A stretch of DNA of 64,000 nt from positions 1,121,501-1,185,500 of the forward strand of contig CP047152.1 in NCBI GenBank assembly GCA_041879295.1, read 5' to 3'. Source of the DNA: Pseudomonas putida. Its GTDB lineage: Bacteria; Pseudomonadota; Gammaproteobacteria; Pseudomonadales; Pseudomonadaceae. The stretch's first letter is position 1, and each line of letters starts with the position of its first letter. Of the stretch, positions 31,566 to 40,064 are shown in pieces. The position numbers were made by a program, and so were the translations under genes. The notes below the pieces were generated by a model, which worked only from the letters and a program-made list of their open reading frames with translations, did not search any database and was not told the DNA's origin.

Positions 31566-31934
31566 TCACTCCAGATGTTCAGGTTTGATCGGGTCGCCCG
31601 ATTTCACATCGAGCTTTTCGCGAATGTCCGCAAACATATGGTCATAAAGCTTGTGCGGCGAACTCAGGGTCTCGAATTTTTTCGGCGGCTTCAGATATGA
31701 CTGCGCCTTGCGGGTCAGTAGCATGAGGAAGCTGGGCAAGACCTGGTCCTTGGCCAGGAAGAACTTTTCTTCCACCGGCTTGCCTTCGATGCTGCCATGC
31801 ATGTGGAACTGAATACCTCTGCCTTCCTTGGGGTCCGACACAGCCTCGTACTCGATGCTCAGGTCATAGCTGTGGTCGGCGTTGTTCAGCGCAGTGCGCT
31901 CGATGTGTACATGACCGGAGTGATACTGGGCCAT
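31566..31934 (-). CDS. DUF5064-like protein at the end of the arc operon
   Basis: A 122-residue soluble protein resembling the Pseudomonas DUF5064 family by memory: GHVHIERTALNNADHSYDLS, then DPKEGRGIQFHMHGSIEGKP and EKFFLAKDQVLPSFLMLLTR. No catalytic motif is visible. The start MAQYHSGHVHIERTAL at 31934 has an AAGGAGATAG ribosome site upstream. It begins 56 bases after arcC and is probably the last gene of arcD-arcA-arcB-arcC. A role in arginine catabolism is only suggested by position. Confidence 0.7.
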   Translation of the reverse strand: MAQYHSGHVHIERTALNNADHSYDLSIEYEAVSDPKEGRGIQFHMHGSIEGKPVEEKFFLAKDQVLPSFLMLLTRKAQSYLKPPKKFETLSSPHKLYDHMFADIREKLDVKSGDPIKPEHLE

Positions 31935-31990
31935 GGCTATCTCCTTTGGAAGGTCGAAAATGGCGGGCCGCGTAAGCCCGCCTGCTGCAT

Positions 31991-32920
31991 TCAACGGTAG
32001 CTGATCCCCGGCTTCTCGGTGGAAACCCGAGTGCCGGCCGTGCCTTTGACGATGTCTTTGATGTTCTCCAGCGAACTGATCACCGCCACCTTGCCGGTGT
32101 TGCGGGCAAAGTCGCAGGCGGCCTGCACCTTCGGCCCCATGGAGCCGGCGGCAAACCCCAGCGTTTCCAACGCGTCCGGGTGGGCCTGGGCGATGGCCTT
32201 CTGCGTCGGTTTGCCCCAGTCAATGTAGGCTGCATCGACGTCGGTGGCGATAATCAGAAGGTCGGCTTCCAATTGCTCGGCCAGCAGCGCCGAGCACAGG
32301 TCTTTGTCGATCACCGCCTCGATGCCTTTGAGCTTGCGGTTTTCATCGTACAGGGTGGGGATGCCGCCACCGCCTGCGCAAATTACGATGCTGTTCTTTT
32401 CCAGCAGCCACTTGATCGGGCGGATTTCGAAGATGCGCTTGGGTTTCGGGCTGGCTACCACGCGGCGGTACTTGTCGCCGTCGGCCTTGACCACCCAGCC
32501 CTTTTCCTTGGCCAGGCGCTCGGCCTCATCCTTGCTGTAAACCGGGCCGATGAACTTGGTCGGATCCTTGAAGGCCGGGTCGTTGGCGTCCACTTCCACT
32601 TGGGTGAGCAAGGTGGCGAAGGGCACCTCGAAGGCCAGCAGGTTGCCCAGTTCCTGTTCGATCATGTAACCGATCATGCCCTCGGTCTCTGCACCCAGCA
32701 CGTCCAGCGGGTAGGCCTCGTCTGGCTTGTACGACAGGGCCTGAAGCGACAGCAGACCCACTTGCGGGCCGTTGCCGTGGGCGATGACCAGTTCGTTGCC
32801 AGGGTGGATCTTGGCGATCTGTTCGGTGGCGGTGCGGATATTGGCGCGCTGGTTGTCAGCGGTCATGGGCTCGCCGCGACGAAGCAGGGCGTTGCCGCCC
32901 AATGCAACAACGATACGCAT
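31991..32920 (-). CDS. arcC: Carbamate kinase
   Basis: ArcC transfers phosphate from carbamoyl phosphate to ADP, giving ATP, CO2 and ammonia: the energy-yielding step of the arginine deiminase pathway. The 309-residue product begins [19 protein letters not shown] and contains [36 protein letters not shown] and [20 protein letters not shown], typical amino acid kinase-fold motifs with the catalytic Lys. It is fourth in the arc operon, 164 bases after arcB with a REP pair between. Confidence 0.97.
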   Translation of the reverse strand: MRIVVALGGNALLRRGEPMTADNQRANIRTATEQIAKIHPGNELVIAHGNGPQVGLLSLQALSYKPDEAYPLDVLGAETEGMIGYMIEQELGNLLAFEVPFATLLTQVEVDANDPAFKDPTKFIGPVYSKDEAERLAKEKGWVVKADGDKYRRVVASPKPKRIFEIRPIKWLLEKNSIVICAGGGGIPTLYDENRKLKGIEAVIDKDLCSALLAEQLEADLLIIATDVDAAYIDWGKPTQKAIAQAHPDALETLGFAAGSMGPKVQAACDFARNTGKVAVISSLENIKDIVKGTAGTRVSTEKPGISYR

Positions 32921-32981
32921 GTGGAATGTCCTTTAGCGAAAGAATGAATGGACTGTCGCTGCACGGAGGCTGCGGAGTTCG

Positions 32982-33070
32982 CTGTGGGAGCGGGCATGCC
33001 CGCGAAGAGGCCAGACCTGACATCATCGATGATGCGGCTGACGCCTTCGCGGGCACGCCCGCTCCCACAG
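32982..33070. repeat. REP pair in the arcB-arcC gap
   Basis: Inverted REP copies CTGTGGGAGCGGGCATGCCC (from 32982) and GGGCACGCCCGCTCCCACAG (to 33070) form a strong hairpin inside the arc operon, likely affecting relative ArcA/ArcB and ArcC amounts. Confidence 0.85.
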
Positions 33071-33084
33071 GGACTGCGGGCTAC

Positions 33085-34095
33085 TTATAGATCCGCCAGG
33101 GTCGATACCAAGATCGCCTTGATCGTGTGCATGCGGTTTTCCGCCTGCTCGAAGGCGATGCACGCTGGCGACTCGAACACGTCATCGGTCACTTCGATGC
33201 CGTTTGCCAGGTCCGGGTATTGTTCGGCGATCTGCTTGCCTACCTTGGTGTCGGAGTTGTGGAATGCCGGCAGGCAGTGCATGAACTTGGTCCGCGGGTT
33301 GCCGGTGGACTTCATCAGTTCGGCATTCACCTGATAAGGCTTGAGCTGCTTGATGCGCTCACCCCAGGCTTCGATCGGCTCGCCCATCGAGACCCACACG
33401 TCGGTATGGACAAAGTCGACACCCTTGACCGCGGCTTTCGGGTCTTCGGTGAGGGTAATGCGTGCGCCGCTTTCTTCAGCGTACTGTTTGCAGCGTTCGA
33501 CCAGGTCGTCATGCGGCCACAGTGCCTTGGGCGCGGCGATGCGCACATCCATGCCCAGCTTGGCGCCGATCAGCAGCAGCGAGTTGCCCATGTTGTTGCG
33601 GGCATCGCCCAGGTAGGCGTAGCTGATGTCGTGCAGCGGCTTGTCGCTGTGCTCACGCATGGTCAGCACGTCGGCGATCATCTGGGTTGGGTGGTATTCA
33701 TCGGTCAGGCCGTTGAACACCGGTACGCCGGCGAACTTGGCCAGCTCTTCGACGATTTCCTGCTTGAAGCCACGGTACTCGATGGCGTCATACATGCGCC
33801 CGAGCACACGGGCCGTGTCCTTCATGCTCTCCTTGTGGCCGATCTGCGAGGAGTTGGGGTCGATGTAGGTGACGTTGGCGCCTTGGTCATAGGCTGCCAC
33901 TTCGAAGGCGCAACGGGTACGGGTGGAGGTCTTTTCGAAGATGAGGGCAATGTTGTTGCCCTTCAGGTGCTGCTGCTCGGTGCCGGTGTACTTGGCGCGT
34001 TTGAGGTCGCGGGAAAGGTCCAGCAGGTAGCGCAACTCACGGGTGGTGTGGTGTTCCAGGCTGAGCAAGTTGCGGTTGTGAATGTTGAACGCCAT
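33085..34095 (-). CDS. arcB: Ornithine carbamoyltransferase, catabolic
   Basis: ArcB phosphorolyses citrulline to ornithine and carbamoyl phosphate. The 336-residue enzyme has the carbamoyl phosphate site [20 protein letters not shown], the motifs [15 protein letters not shown] and DVWVSMGE, and the HCLP motif in [16 protein letters not shown]. The Cys in STRTRC in place of the anabolic STRTRTSF, together with the arc operon location, supports the catabolic type. The start [20 protein letters not shown] at 34095 follows arcA by 69 bases; the upstream extension is not family-like. Confidence 0.96.
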   Translation of the reverse strand: MAFNIHNRNLLSLEHHTTRELRYLLDLSRDLKRAKYTGTEQQHLKGNNIALIFEKTSTRTRCAFEVAAYDQGANVTYIDPNSSQIGHKESMKDTARVLGRMYDAIEYRGFKQEIVEELAKFAGVPVFNGLTDEYHPTQMIADVLTMREHSDKPLHDISYAYLGDARNNMGNSLLLIGAKLGMDVRIAAPKALWPHDDLVERCKQYAEESGARITLTEDPKAAVKGVDFVHTDVWVSMGEPIEAWGERIKQLKPYQVNAELMKSTGNPRTKFMHCLPAFHNSDTKVGKQIAEQYPDLANGIEVTDDVFESPACIAFEQAENRMHTIKAILVSTLADL

Positions 34096-34164
34096 GACAG
34101 TTTCTCCTTGAGTTCGGTGATGTCCCGGCCGCCACTTCATGGGTGCGGCCGGGCGTGATGGTCG

Positions 34165-35418
34165 TTAGTAGTCGATCGGGTCGCGCACGATCGGGCAGGT
34201 CATGCAGTGGCCGCCGCCACGGCCTCGGCCCAGTTCGCCGGCGCTGATGGTGATGACCTCGATGCCGGCCTTGCGCAGCAGGGTGTTGGTGTAGGTGTTG
34301 CGGTCGTAGCCAATGACTACGCCCGGCTCGATGGCCACCACGTTGTTACCGTCATCCCACTGTTCGCGCTCGGCGGCGAAGCTGTTGCCGCCGGTCTCGA
34401 CCACGCGCAGCTGGACGCCCAGTTGCTCGCCCACCACTTCGATGAACGACTTGTTGATGCGGCGTACATCCATGCCGTAAGGCTTGCTTTCGTCCGGGCG
34501 GATGATGAATGGCACAATCTCTTTCACCACTTCCGGGAAGACCGTGACCAAGTCGCGGTCGCAGAAGCTGAAGACAGTGTCCAGGTGCATGGCGGCGCGG
34601 GATTTTGGCAGGCCGGCGACGATCACTTCCTTGACGGCGCCCTTGGCGAACAGGTTTTGCGCCAGCTGGCCGATGGCCTGGCGCGAGGTGCGCTCGCCCA
34701 TGCCGATCAGCACGATGCCATTGCCGATCGGCATCACATCACCGCCTTCGAGCGTGGCATTGCCATGGTCCTTGTCCGGGTCGCCATACCACACCTGGAA
34801 GTCGGCCTCGGTGAACTCCTTGTGGAACTTGTAGATGGCGGTGGTCAACAGGGTTTCCTGGCGACGCGCCGGCCAGTACATCGGGTTCAGCGTCACGCCG
34901 CCGTAGATCCAGCAAGTAGTGTCGCGCGTGAACTGGGTGTTGGGCAGTGGTGGCAGGATGAAGCTGGAGTGGCCCAAGTAGTCGTTGTACATCTTCACGA
35001 CTTCGGCGCCTTCGCTCTGCGGCAGGTCCTGGCCTGCCACACCGCCGATCAGGAATTCGGCCAGGTGGCGTGGCTCAAGGCCTTCGAGCCAGCTACGCAC
35101 TTCGTTGGTCAGGCCTACGCCGACGGTGTCAGGGGTGATCTTGCGGTCGAGGATCCACTTCAGGGCCTCTTTGTTTTGCACGATATCGGTCAGCAGGTTG
35201 TGCATCTCCAGCACATCCACGCCACGCTCGCGCATCTTGGTAACGAAGTCGAAATGGTCACGCTTGGCCTGGTCGACCCAGATCACGTCGTCGAACAGCA
35301 GTTCGTCACAGTTGCTCGGCGTCAGGCGCTTGTGCGCCAGGCCAGGGGCGCAAACCATCACTTTGCGCAGTTTGCCGGCTTCGGAGTGGACACCGTACTT
35401 CTGTTTTTCAGCGGACAT
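34165..35418 (-). CDS. arcA: Arginine deiminase
   Basis: ArcA hydrolyses L-arginine to citrulline and ammonia, the first step of the arginine deiminase pathway. The 417-residue product has the guanidine-group hydrolase motifs [60 protein letters not shown] (catalytic His and Asp) and the C-terminal [20 protein letters not shown], where the nucleophilic Cys follows GGGH. It is second in the operon, 33 bases after arcD. Confidence 0.98.
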   Translation of the reverse strand: MSAEKQKYGVHSEAGKLRKVMVCAPGLAHKRLTPSNCDELLFDDVIWVDQAKRDHFDFVTKMRERGVDVLEMHNLLTDIVQNKEALKWILDRKITPDTVGVGLTNEVRSWLEGLEPRHLAEFLIGGVAGQDLPQSEGAEVVKMYNDYLGHSSFILPPLPNTQFTRDTTCWIYGGVTLNPMYWPARRQETLLTTAIYKFHKEFTEADFQVWYGDPDKDHGNATLEGGDVMPIGNGIVLIGMGERTSRQAIGQLAQNLFAKGAVKEVIVAGLPKSRAAMHLDTVFSFCDRDLVTVFPEVVKEIVPFIIRPDESKPYGMDVRRINKSFIEVVGEQLGVQLRVVETGGNSFAAEREQWDDGNNVVAIEPGVVIGYDRNTYTNTLLRKAGIEVITISAGELGRGRGGGHCMTCPIVRDPIDY

Positions 35419-35451
35419 GGTTTCATTCCTCCAATTGAGCGAAGACGTGGG

Positions 35452-36879
35452 TCAAAGGGTCAGGAAGCCGTCATACAGGCCATAGGCTGCCACCAAGGCA
35501 CCAATGACCACGGCTGCGAAGATCAGTTTTTCCACGTTGGTGAAGACCGGTTTGCCCACCTCACGCTTGGCTTTGGCGAACAGGATGGCGCCAGGTGCGT
35601 AGAGCAGGGCCGAGAGCAGCAGGTATTTCACGCCGCCTGCGTACAGCAGCCAGACGGCGTACAACAGGGCGATACCACCGATGATCAGGTCCTTCTTGCG
35701 TTCGGCCAGGGCCTGTTCGTAGGTTTCGCTGCGCAGTGCCAGCAAGAACGCATAGGCTGCCGACCACAGGTAGGGCACCAGGATCATCGAGGTGGCGAGG
35801 TAGATCAGGGACAGGTAGGTGCTGCTTGAGAACAGCGTGATGACCAGAAAGATCTGCACCATGGCGTTGGTCAGCCACAGGGCGTTGGCCGGTACCTGTT
35901 TGGCGTTCTCGCGGCGCAGGAACTCCGGCATGGTGTGGTCCTTGGCTGCGGCGAACATGATCTCGGCGCACAGCAGCACCCACGACAGCAGCGCCCCGAG
36001 CAGCGAGATGACCAGGCCGACGCTGATCAGCACCGCCCCCCAGTGGCCGACCACATGCTCCAGCACGGCAGCCATCGACGGGTTCTGCAGCTTGGCCAGT
36101 TCCGGTTGAGTCATGATGCCCAGCGACAGCACGTTGACCAACACCAGGAACAGCAGCACGGTCACGAAGCCGATCACCGTTGCCTTGCCCACGTCGGTGC
36201 GTTTTTCCGCCCGCGCCGAGAAGATGCTCGCGCCCTCGATGCCGATGAACACCCACACGGTGACCAGCATCATGTTGCGCACCTGGTTCATGACACTGCC
36301 AAGCTCTGGCGTGCCCACGGCCCAGATATCGGCGGTGAAGATGTCGAGCCTGAAGGCGAACAGGCAGATCAGGGCGAACAGCACCAGCGGCACCACTTTG
36401 GCCACAGTGGTGACCAGGTTGATGAAGGCAGCCTCCTTGATGCCGCGCAGTACCAGGAAGTGCACCGCCCACAACAGGATCGACGCGCCAATGATGGCGG
36501 CTGGGGTATTGCCTTCACCAAAGATCGGGAAGAAGTAGCCCAGGGTGCTGAACAGCAACACGAAGTAGCCGACGTTGCCCAGCCAGGCACTGATCCAGTA
36601 GCCCCAGGCCGAGGAAAAGCCCATGTAGTCGCCGAAGCCGGCCTTGGCATAGGCATACACCCCGCCATCCAGATCAGGCTTGCGGTTGGCCAGGGTCTGG
36701 AACACGAAGGCCAGGGTCAGCATGCCGACTGCGGTGATCGCCCAGCCGATCAGCACGGCCCCAACCCCTGCGCTGGCTGCCATGTTTTGCGGCAGCGAGA
36801 AGATACCGCCGCCAATCATCGAACCGACGACAAGTGCAACTAACGCGCCGAGCTTTAGTTTTCCGGATGAATCAGACAT
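35452..36879 (-). CDS. arcD: Arginine/ornithine antiporter
   Basis: ArcD exchanges extracellular arginine for cytoplasmic ornithine, so the deiminase pathway runs without energy cost for uptake. The 475-residue APC-superfamily protein has about 13 membrane helices; the N terminus KLGALVALVVGSMIGGGIFS carries the G(S/A)G(I/V) substrate-binding bend, and AFINLVTTVAKVVPLVLFAL and LLYAVWLLYAGGVKYLLLSA are family blocks. First gene of arcD-arcA-arcB-arcC. The upstream region, shared with a divergent paralogue, has a TGAC-N4-GTCA palindrome that may be a degenerate Anr site. Confidence 0.96.
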   Translation of the reverse strand: MSDSSGKLKLGALVALVVGSMIGGGIFSLPQNMAASAGVGAVLIGWAITAVGMLTLAFVFQTLANRKPDLDGGVYAYAKAGFGDYMGFSSAWGYWISAWLGNVGYFVLLFSTLGYFFPIFGEGNTPAAIIGASILLWAVHFLVLRGIKEAAFINLVTTVAKVVPLVLFALICLFAFRLDIFTADIWAVGTPELGSVMNQVRNMMLVTVWVFIGIEGASIFSARAEKRTDVGKATVIGFVTVLLFLVLVNVLSLGIMTQPELAKLQNPSMAAVLEHVVGHWGAVLISVGLVISLLGALLSWVLLCAEIMFAAAKDHTMPEFLRRENAKQVPANALWLTNAMVQIFLVITLFSSSTYLSLIYLATSMILVPYLWSAAYAFLLALRSETYEQALAERKKDLIIGGIALLYAVWLLYAGGVKYLLLSALLYAPGAILFAKAKREVGKPVFTNVEKLIFAAVVIGALVAAYGLYDGFLTL

Positions 36880-37313
36880 TTAACAACTCCTGCCAGGAGA
36901 AAGTTGACGACAGAATAGATCCGACGCCTTTGCCTTGAGCTGACTTATGTCAGTTTAAGGCGCCGTGAAGGTAGGAAATTTCCTTCACGGGTGCTCCTGG
37001 AGAGTGCCGACAGCTTGAGCTGCAGGCCTTGTGTGCTGGCACCTCCATGTCCTTCTAGAGCAAACGCTCTGTTCAGCCTGCGATGCTTGAAATTAGCCGC
37101 TTTTGCCGCTTTAGCAAATTTTTCACAAGAAATTCGAGTTTTATCAGTTTCTTTTCCTGTTGCCGGACTGCTGCTAGTTTTGAGAGGGCAGGTACATAGA
37201 CAAAGCAGTTATGAGTGATATAGGTTGAACCCACAGCTTCAGTATAAGTAACGATATTTATATAGCCCGCAATGCTGTTTCAAACGCATGACAGGGTTTG
37301 AAGAAGGAGGCTC
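36880..37313. promoter_or_regulatory. 434-bp divergent control region between the two arcD genes
   Basis: No gene is visible. On the arcD (minus) side, CTGAC-TTAT-GTCAG (36940-36953) resembles the Anr/Fnr half-site pair TTGAT-N4-ATCAA, with mismatches, and CCGTGAAGG/CCTTCACGG (36963-36990) is an inverted repeat with 9-bp arms whose interior GGAAATTTCC is itself palindromic. The centre is AT-rich (about 37090-37170). The plus-side arcD paralogue has a strong AAGAAGGAGG ribosome site at 37300-37309. Confidence 0.5.
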
Positions 37314-38741
37314 ATGAGCGAACCGGGACAGAAGCTGCGCCTGGGCGCGCTGATCGCGCTGGTGGTCGGGTCGATGATTGGTGGCGGGATCTTCTCGCTG
37401 CCGCAGAACATGGCCGCGCGTGCCGATGTGGGCGCAGTGCTGATCGGCTGGGCGATCACCGCAGTCGGCATGTTGGCCTTGGCCTTCGTGTTCCAGACCT
37501 TGGCCAACCGCAAGCCGGAACTGGACTCGGGGGTGTATGCCTACGCCAAGGCTGGCTTTGGCGAGTACATGGGCTTTTCCTCGGCCTGGGGCTACTGGAT
37601 CAGCGCCTGGCTGGGCAACGTCGGCTACTTCGTACTGCTGTTCAGCACCCTGGGTTTCTACTTCCCGGTGTTCGGCGAAGGCAACACACCCATCGCCATC
37701 GGTTGTGCCTCGCTGCTGTTGTGGTCGGTGCATTTTCTGGTATTGCGCGGCATCAAGGAGGCGGCTTTCATCAACCAGGTCACTACCGTGGCCAAGGTGG
37801 TGCCGTTGCTGATTTTTGTGGTGATCGCTGCATTTGCCTTCCGCGCCGACATCTTCACCCGGGATATCTGGGGCTTGAGCAACCCACAATTCGGCAGCGT
37901 GCTGGAGCAGGTGCGCAATATGATGCTGGTGACTGTATTCGTGTTCATCGGCATAGAGGGCGCCAGCGTGTATTCCGGGCGCGCCCAGCGTCGGTCAGAC
38001 GTGGGCAAGGCCACGGTCATCGGCTTTCTTGGTGTGCTGGCGTTGCTGGTGCTGGTCAACGTGTTGTCGCTGGGCATCATGACCCAACCGGAACTGGCCG
38101 GGCTGCAGAACCCCTCACTGGCCTCGGTGCTGGAGCATATCGTTGGCCCCTGGGGCGCCTTGCTGATCAGTCTCGGTCTGGCAGTCTCGTTGCTTGGCGC
38201 TTTGCTGTCCTGGGCGCTGCTGTGTGCCGAGATCCTTTACGCTACGGCGCGGGACAAGACCATGCCGCGCTTTCTGGCCAAGGAAAACGCCAACCATGTG
38301 CCGGCTAACGCCCTGTGGCTGACCAACTGCATGATTCAGGGCTTCCTGCTGATCACGCTGTTTTCCGCCGGTACGTACACCAGTCTGATCTACCTGGCCT
38401 CGTCGATGATCCTGGTGCCCTACCTGTGGTCTGCGGCGTATGCCGTGCTGCTGGCGATGCGTGCAGAAACCTATGCCGGGCAGCCGAGGTTGCGGCGCAA
38501 GGACTTGCTGGTGGCGCTGGTTGCCCTGCTGTATGCCGTGTGGCTGCTGTATGCCGGCGGGCTCAAGTACCTGCTGCTTTCGGCGCTGCTGTACGCCCCC
38601 GGCGTCATCTTGTTCGCGAGGGCCAAGCATGAGCAGGGGCAGACGTTGTTCACGGCCTGGGAAAAGCTGATTTTCGCCGCCGTGCTGGTGGGTGCCGCGC
38701 TGGCGGCCTATGCCCTGTATTCAGGGCTGCTGAGCTTGTGA
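37314..38741 (+). CDS. Second arginine/ornithine antiporter-like protein (ArcD paralogue)
   Basis: A 475-residue APC-superfamily antiporter of the same length as the divergent ArcD and, by eye, about three quarters identical over the whole length (shared ALVVGSMIGGGIFSLPQNMA, YAKAGFG, GYWISAWLGNVGYFVLLFST, LLYAVWLLYAGG). All transport blocks are intact, so it should be active. It is not linked to other arc genes on its strand. An exchange of arginine with ornithine or a related pair such as lysine/cadaverine is possible; the substrate is uncertain. Last 21 bases overlap the convergent DUF454 gene. Confidence 0.9.
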   Translation: MSEPGQKLRLGALIALVVGSMIGGGIFSLPQNMAARADVGAVLIGWAITAVGMLALAFVFQTLANRKPELDSGVYAYAKAGFGEYMGFSSAWGYWISAWLGNVGYFVLLFSTLGFYFPVFGEGNTPIAIGCASLLLWSVHFLVLRGIKEAAFINQVTTVAKVVPLLIFVVIAAFAFRADIFTRDIWGLSNPQFGSVLEQVRNMMLVTVFVFIGIEGASVYSGRAQRRSDVGKATVIGFLGVLALLVLVNVLSLGIMTQPELAGLQNPSLASVLEHIVGPWGALLISLGLAVSLLGALLSWALLCAEILYATARDKTMPRFLAKENANHVPANALWLTNCMIQGFLLITLFSAGTYTSLIYLASSMILVPYLWSAAYAVLLAMRAETYAGQPRLRRKDLLVALVALLYAVWLLYAGGLKYLLLSALLYAPGVILFARAKHEQGQTLFTAWEKLIFAAVLVGAALAAYALYSGLLSL

Positions 38742-39134
38742 CGGGGCAGGGCAGGCGTGCTCCGGGCGTGACCAGATCCACAGGTTGCCCAAGGTCATCC
38801 CGGCGATTGCCAGGAATACCGGCCAGTGGTGTTCCAGAAAGGTCAGCATCAGGCCCGCACACAGCAGCATGCTGATGGTTGCGCTGACCTTGGCGCGGCG
38901 CTGGATAACCTTGCCGTTGCGCCAGTTATGCAGAATTGGCCCGAACAGCCGGTGGTTCTCCAGCCATGCCGACAGGCGCGGTGAGCTGCGTGTGGCGGCC
39001 CAGGCGGCCAGCAGGATGAACTCGGTGGTCGGCAAACCAGGGATCACAATGGCGACCAGGCCCACCCCGAGGCTCACGTAGGCCAGGATTCCATACAACA
39101 GGCGGGCGAGTTTCGAGCGGGCTGGTTGGGTCAT
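38721..39134 (-). CDS. YbaN/DUF454-family inner-membrane protein
   Basis: A 137-residue membrane protein of the DUF454/YbaN family. LLYGILAYVSLGVGLVAIVI is TM1, followed by PGLPTTEFILLAAWAATRSS, a signature of the family. LENHRLFGPILHNWRNGKVI is the amphipathic linker; two C-terminal membrane segments follow (ISMLLCAGLMLTFLEHHWPV and VFLAIAGMTLGNLWIW). Function is not known. It ends inside the last codons of the ArcD paralogue and is co-directional with the heme oxygenase. Confidence 0.85.
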   Translation of the reverse strand: MTQPARSKLARLLYGILAYVSLGVGLVAIVIPGLPTTEFILLAAWAATRSSPRLSAWLENHRLFGPILHNWRNGKVIQRRAKVSATISMLLCAGLMLTFLEHHWPVFLAIAGMTLGNLWIWSRPEHACPAPSQAQQP

Positions 39135-39188
39135 GTTCTCACTGCATAAAACGGTTCGGCCACCGGAGGGGTGGCCGGCTACGGCGTA

Positions 39189-39782
39189 TCAGACCAGCGC
39201 GGCATCCGCAGCGTAGGCGTGCTTGAGCAGCTCGGTGAAACGCTCGAAAGCGGCCACTGCACCGCGTTCGGCAGCCGCTTCCTCTTCAGGCGAGAGCGCC
39301 AGGCCATCGAGGATGCGGGTGAACTGCTTCCAGCCTTCGGCACGGCCACCGGCGGGCTCGCCCAAGTGACGGGCACCGAAGCTGTCGGACAGCTGCAGGG
39401 CCACGGCACGCTTGATCAGAAACGCAGCGCCCAGTTTGGAGCCTTCGGAGACGAAGATCCAGCCCATTGCCTCGCCCAGGCTCGGCTTGCCTACGGCGCC
39501 CGGCACGGCGGCCGGTACTTCGGTGTCGAGGTCGGCGAGGTCCAGGCGGGCCTGGTCGGCACGGCAGCGTTCAGCCAGGTCAGGGACGATGGCGATCAGT
39601 TGAGGGTCGTTGTACAGGGCCTGCAGCTCGGACTGGAACAGGTATTGCGCGACGACGAAGCGGGCGAAACTTTCGCGGCTGTCGAAAGGCGCGTGGGATT
39701 TGACCAGGGCATCCAGCTCGGCGTGCGGGGCGTGGGTGATCTGGTTCAGGCGTTGGGAGCGCAGGGCTGGGCGTTCGGTCAT
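39189..39782 (-). CDS. Biliverdin-producing heme oxygenase (HemO/PigA-like)
   Basis: A 197-residue bacterial heme oxygenase. It opens the heme ring with O2 and electrons, releasing iron, CO and biliverdin. The N-terminal helix RLNQITHAPHAELDALVKSH carries the proximal His; GWIFVSEGSKLGAAFLIKRA is the distal helix with the flexible Gly-rich segment. Expected length for the PigA/HemO group. It lies next to a FecI/FecR/TonB-receptor cassette, which supports a role in iron recovery from heme. An inverted-repeat element stands between it and the receptor gene. Confidence 0.88.
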   Translation of the reverse strand: MTERPALRSQRLNQITHAPHAELDALVKSHAPFDSRESFARFVVAQYLFQSELQALYNDPQLIAIVPDLAERCRADQARLDLADLDTEVPAAVPGAVGKPSLGEAMGWIFVSEGSKLGAAFLIKRAVALQLSDSFGARHLGEPAGGRAEGWKQFTRILDGLALSPEEEAAAERGAVAAFERFTELLKHAYAADAALV

Positions 39783-39882
39783 GGGGCAGTCCTTGGAGAG
39801 GGGGCGTCTAGATACAAGACGAAACAGCGGGGGCGGGACAGTAAAAAAAGGGTGTTTTCAGATTGGTTATTGCAGCGCCTGA
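39783..39882. other. Non-coding stretch upstream of the heme oxygenase gene
   Basis: A 100-bp region before the repeat element. It contains A-rich tracts and should hold the heme oxygenase promoter on the minus strand; I see no clear Fur box. Confidence 0.4.
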
Positions 39883-40040
39883 GAGATCGAGCGCCGCCCG
39901 CGCGACCGCCTTGTTGGTTCGACACAATACAGAGTCGGACACCAAGGGGCCGCGCGCATAAGGCGCAGGAATAACTGGCCCGAAACAGATGTAGGAGCGA
40001 GCTTCGCTCGCGATGCGCCGCGCGGGCGGCGCTCGATCTC
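39883..40040. mobile_element. Inverted-repeat element, internally deleted copy (158 bp)
   Basis: The ends are 22-bp inverted repeats (starting GAGATCGAGCGCCGCCCGCG; 39883-39904 and 40019-40040). The right arm continues through a REP-like palindrome and TGGCCCGAAACA, as in the full copy at 44458-44680. The left arm is cut after CGCGCG and joined to the internal ACCGCCTTGTT, so most of the left arm is missing. No coding capacity. Probably a MITE/REP-type element. Confidence 0.7.
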
Positions 40041-40064
40041 ACAACCAATGCACATTTAAAGCGA

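Noticed and set aside
34207..35829. A 540-codon open frame antisense to arcA and arcD
   Set aside because: It crosses a gene boundary of two well supported genes and shows no domain.
37038..37056. TGGCAC as a sigma-54 promoter before the second arcD
   Set aside because: The GC expected at -12 is absent in register (TC instead), so only the -24 half is present.
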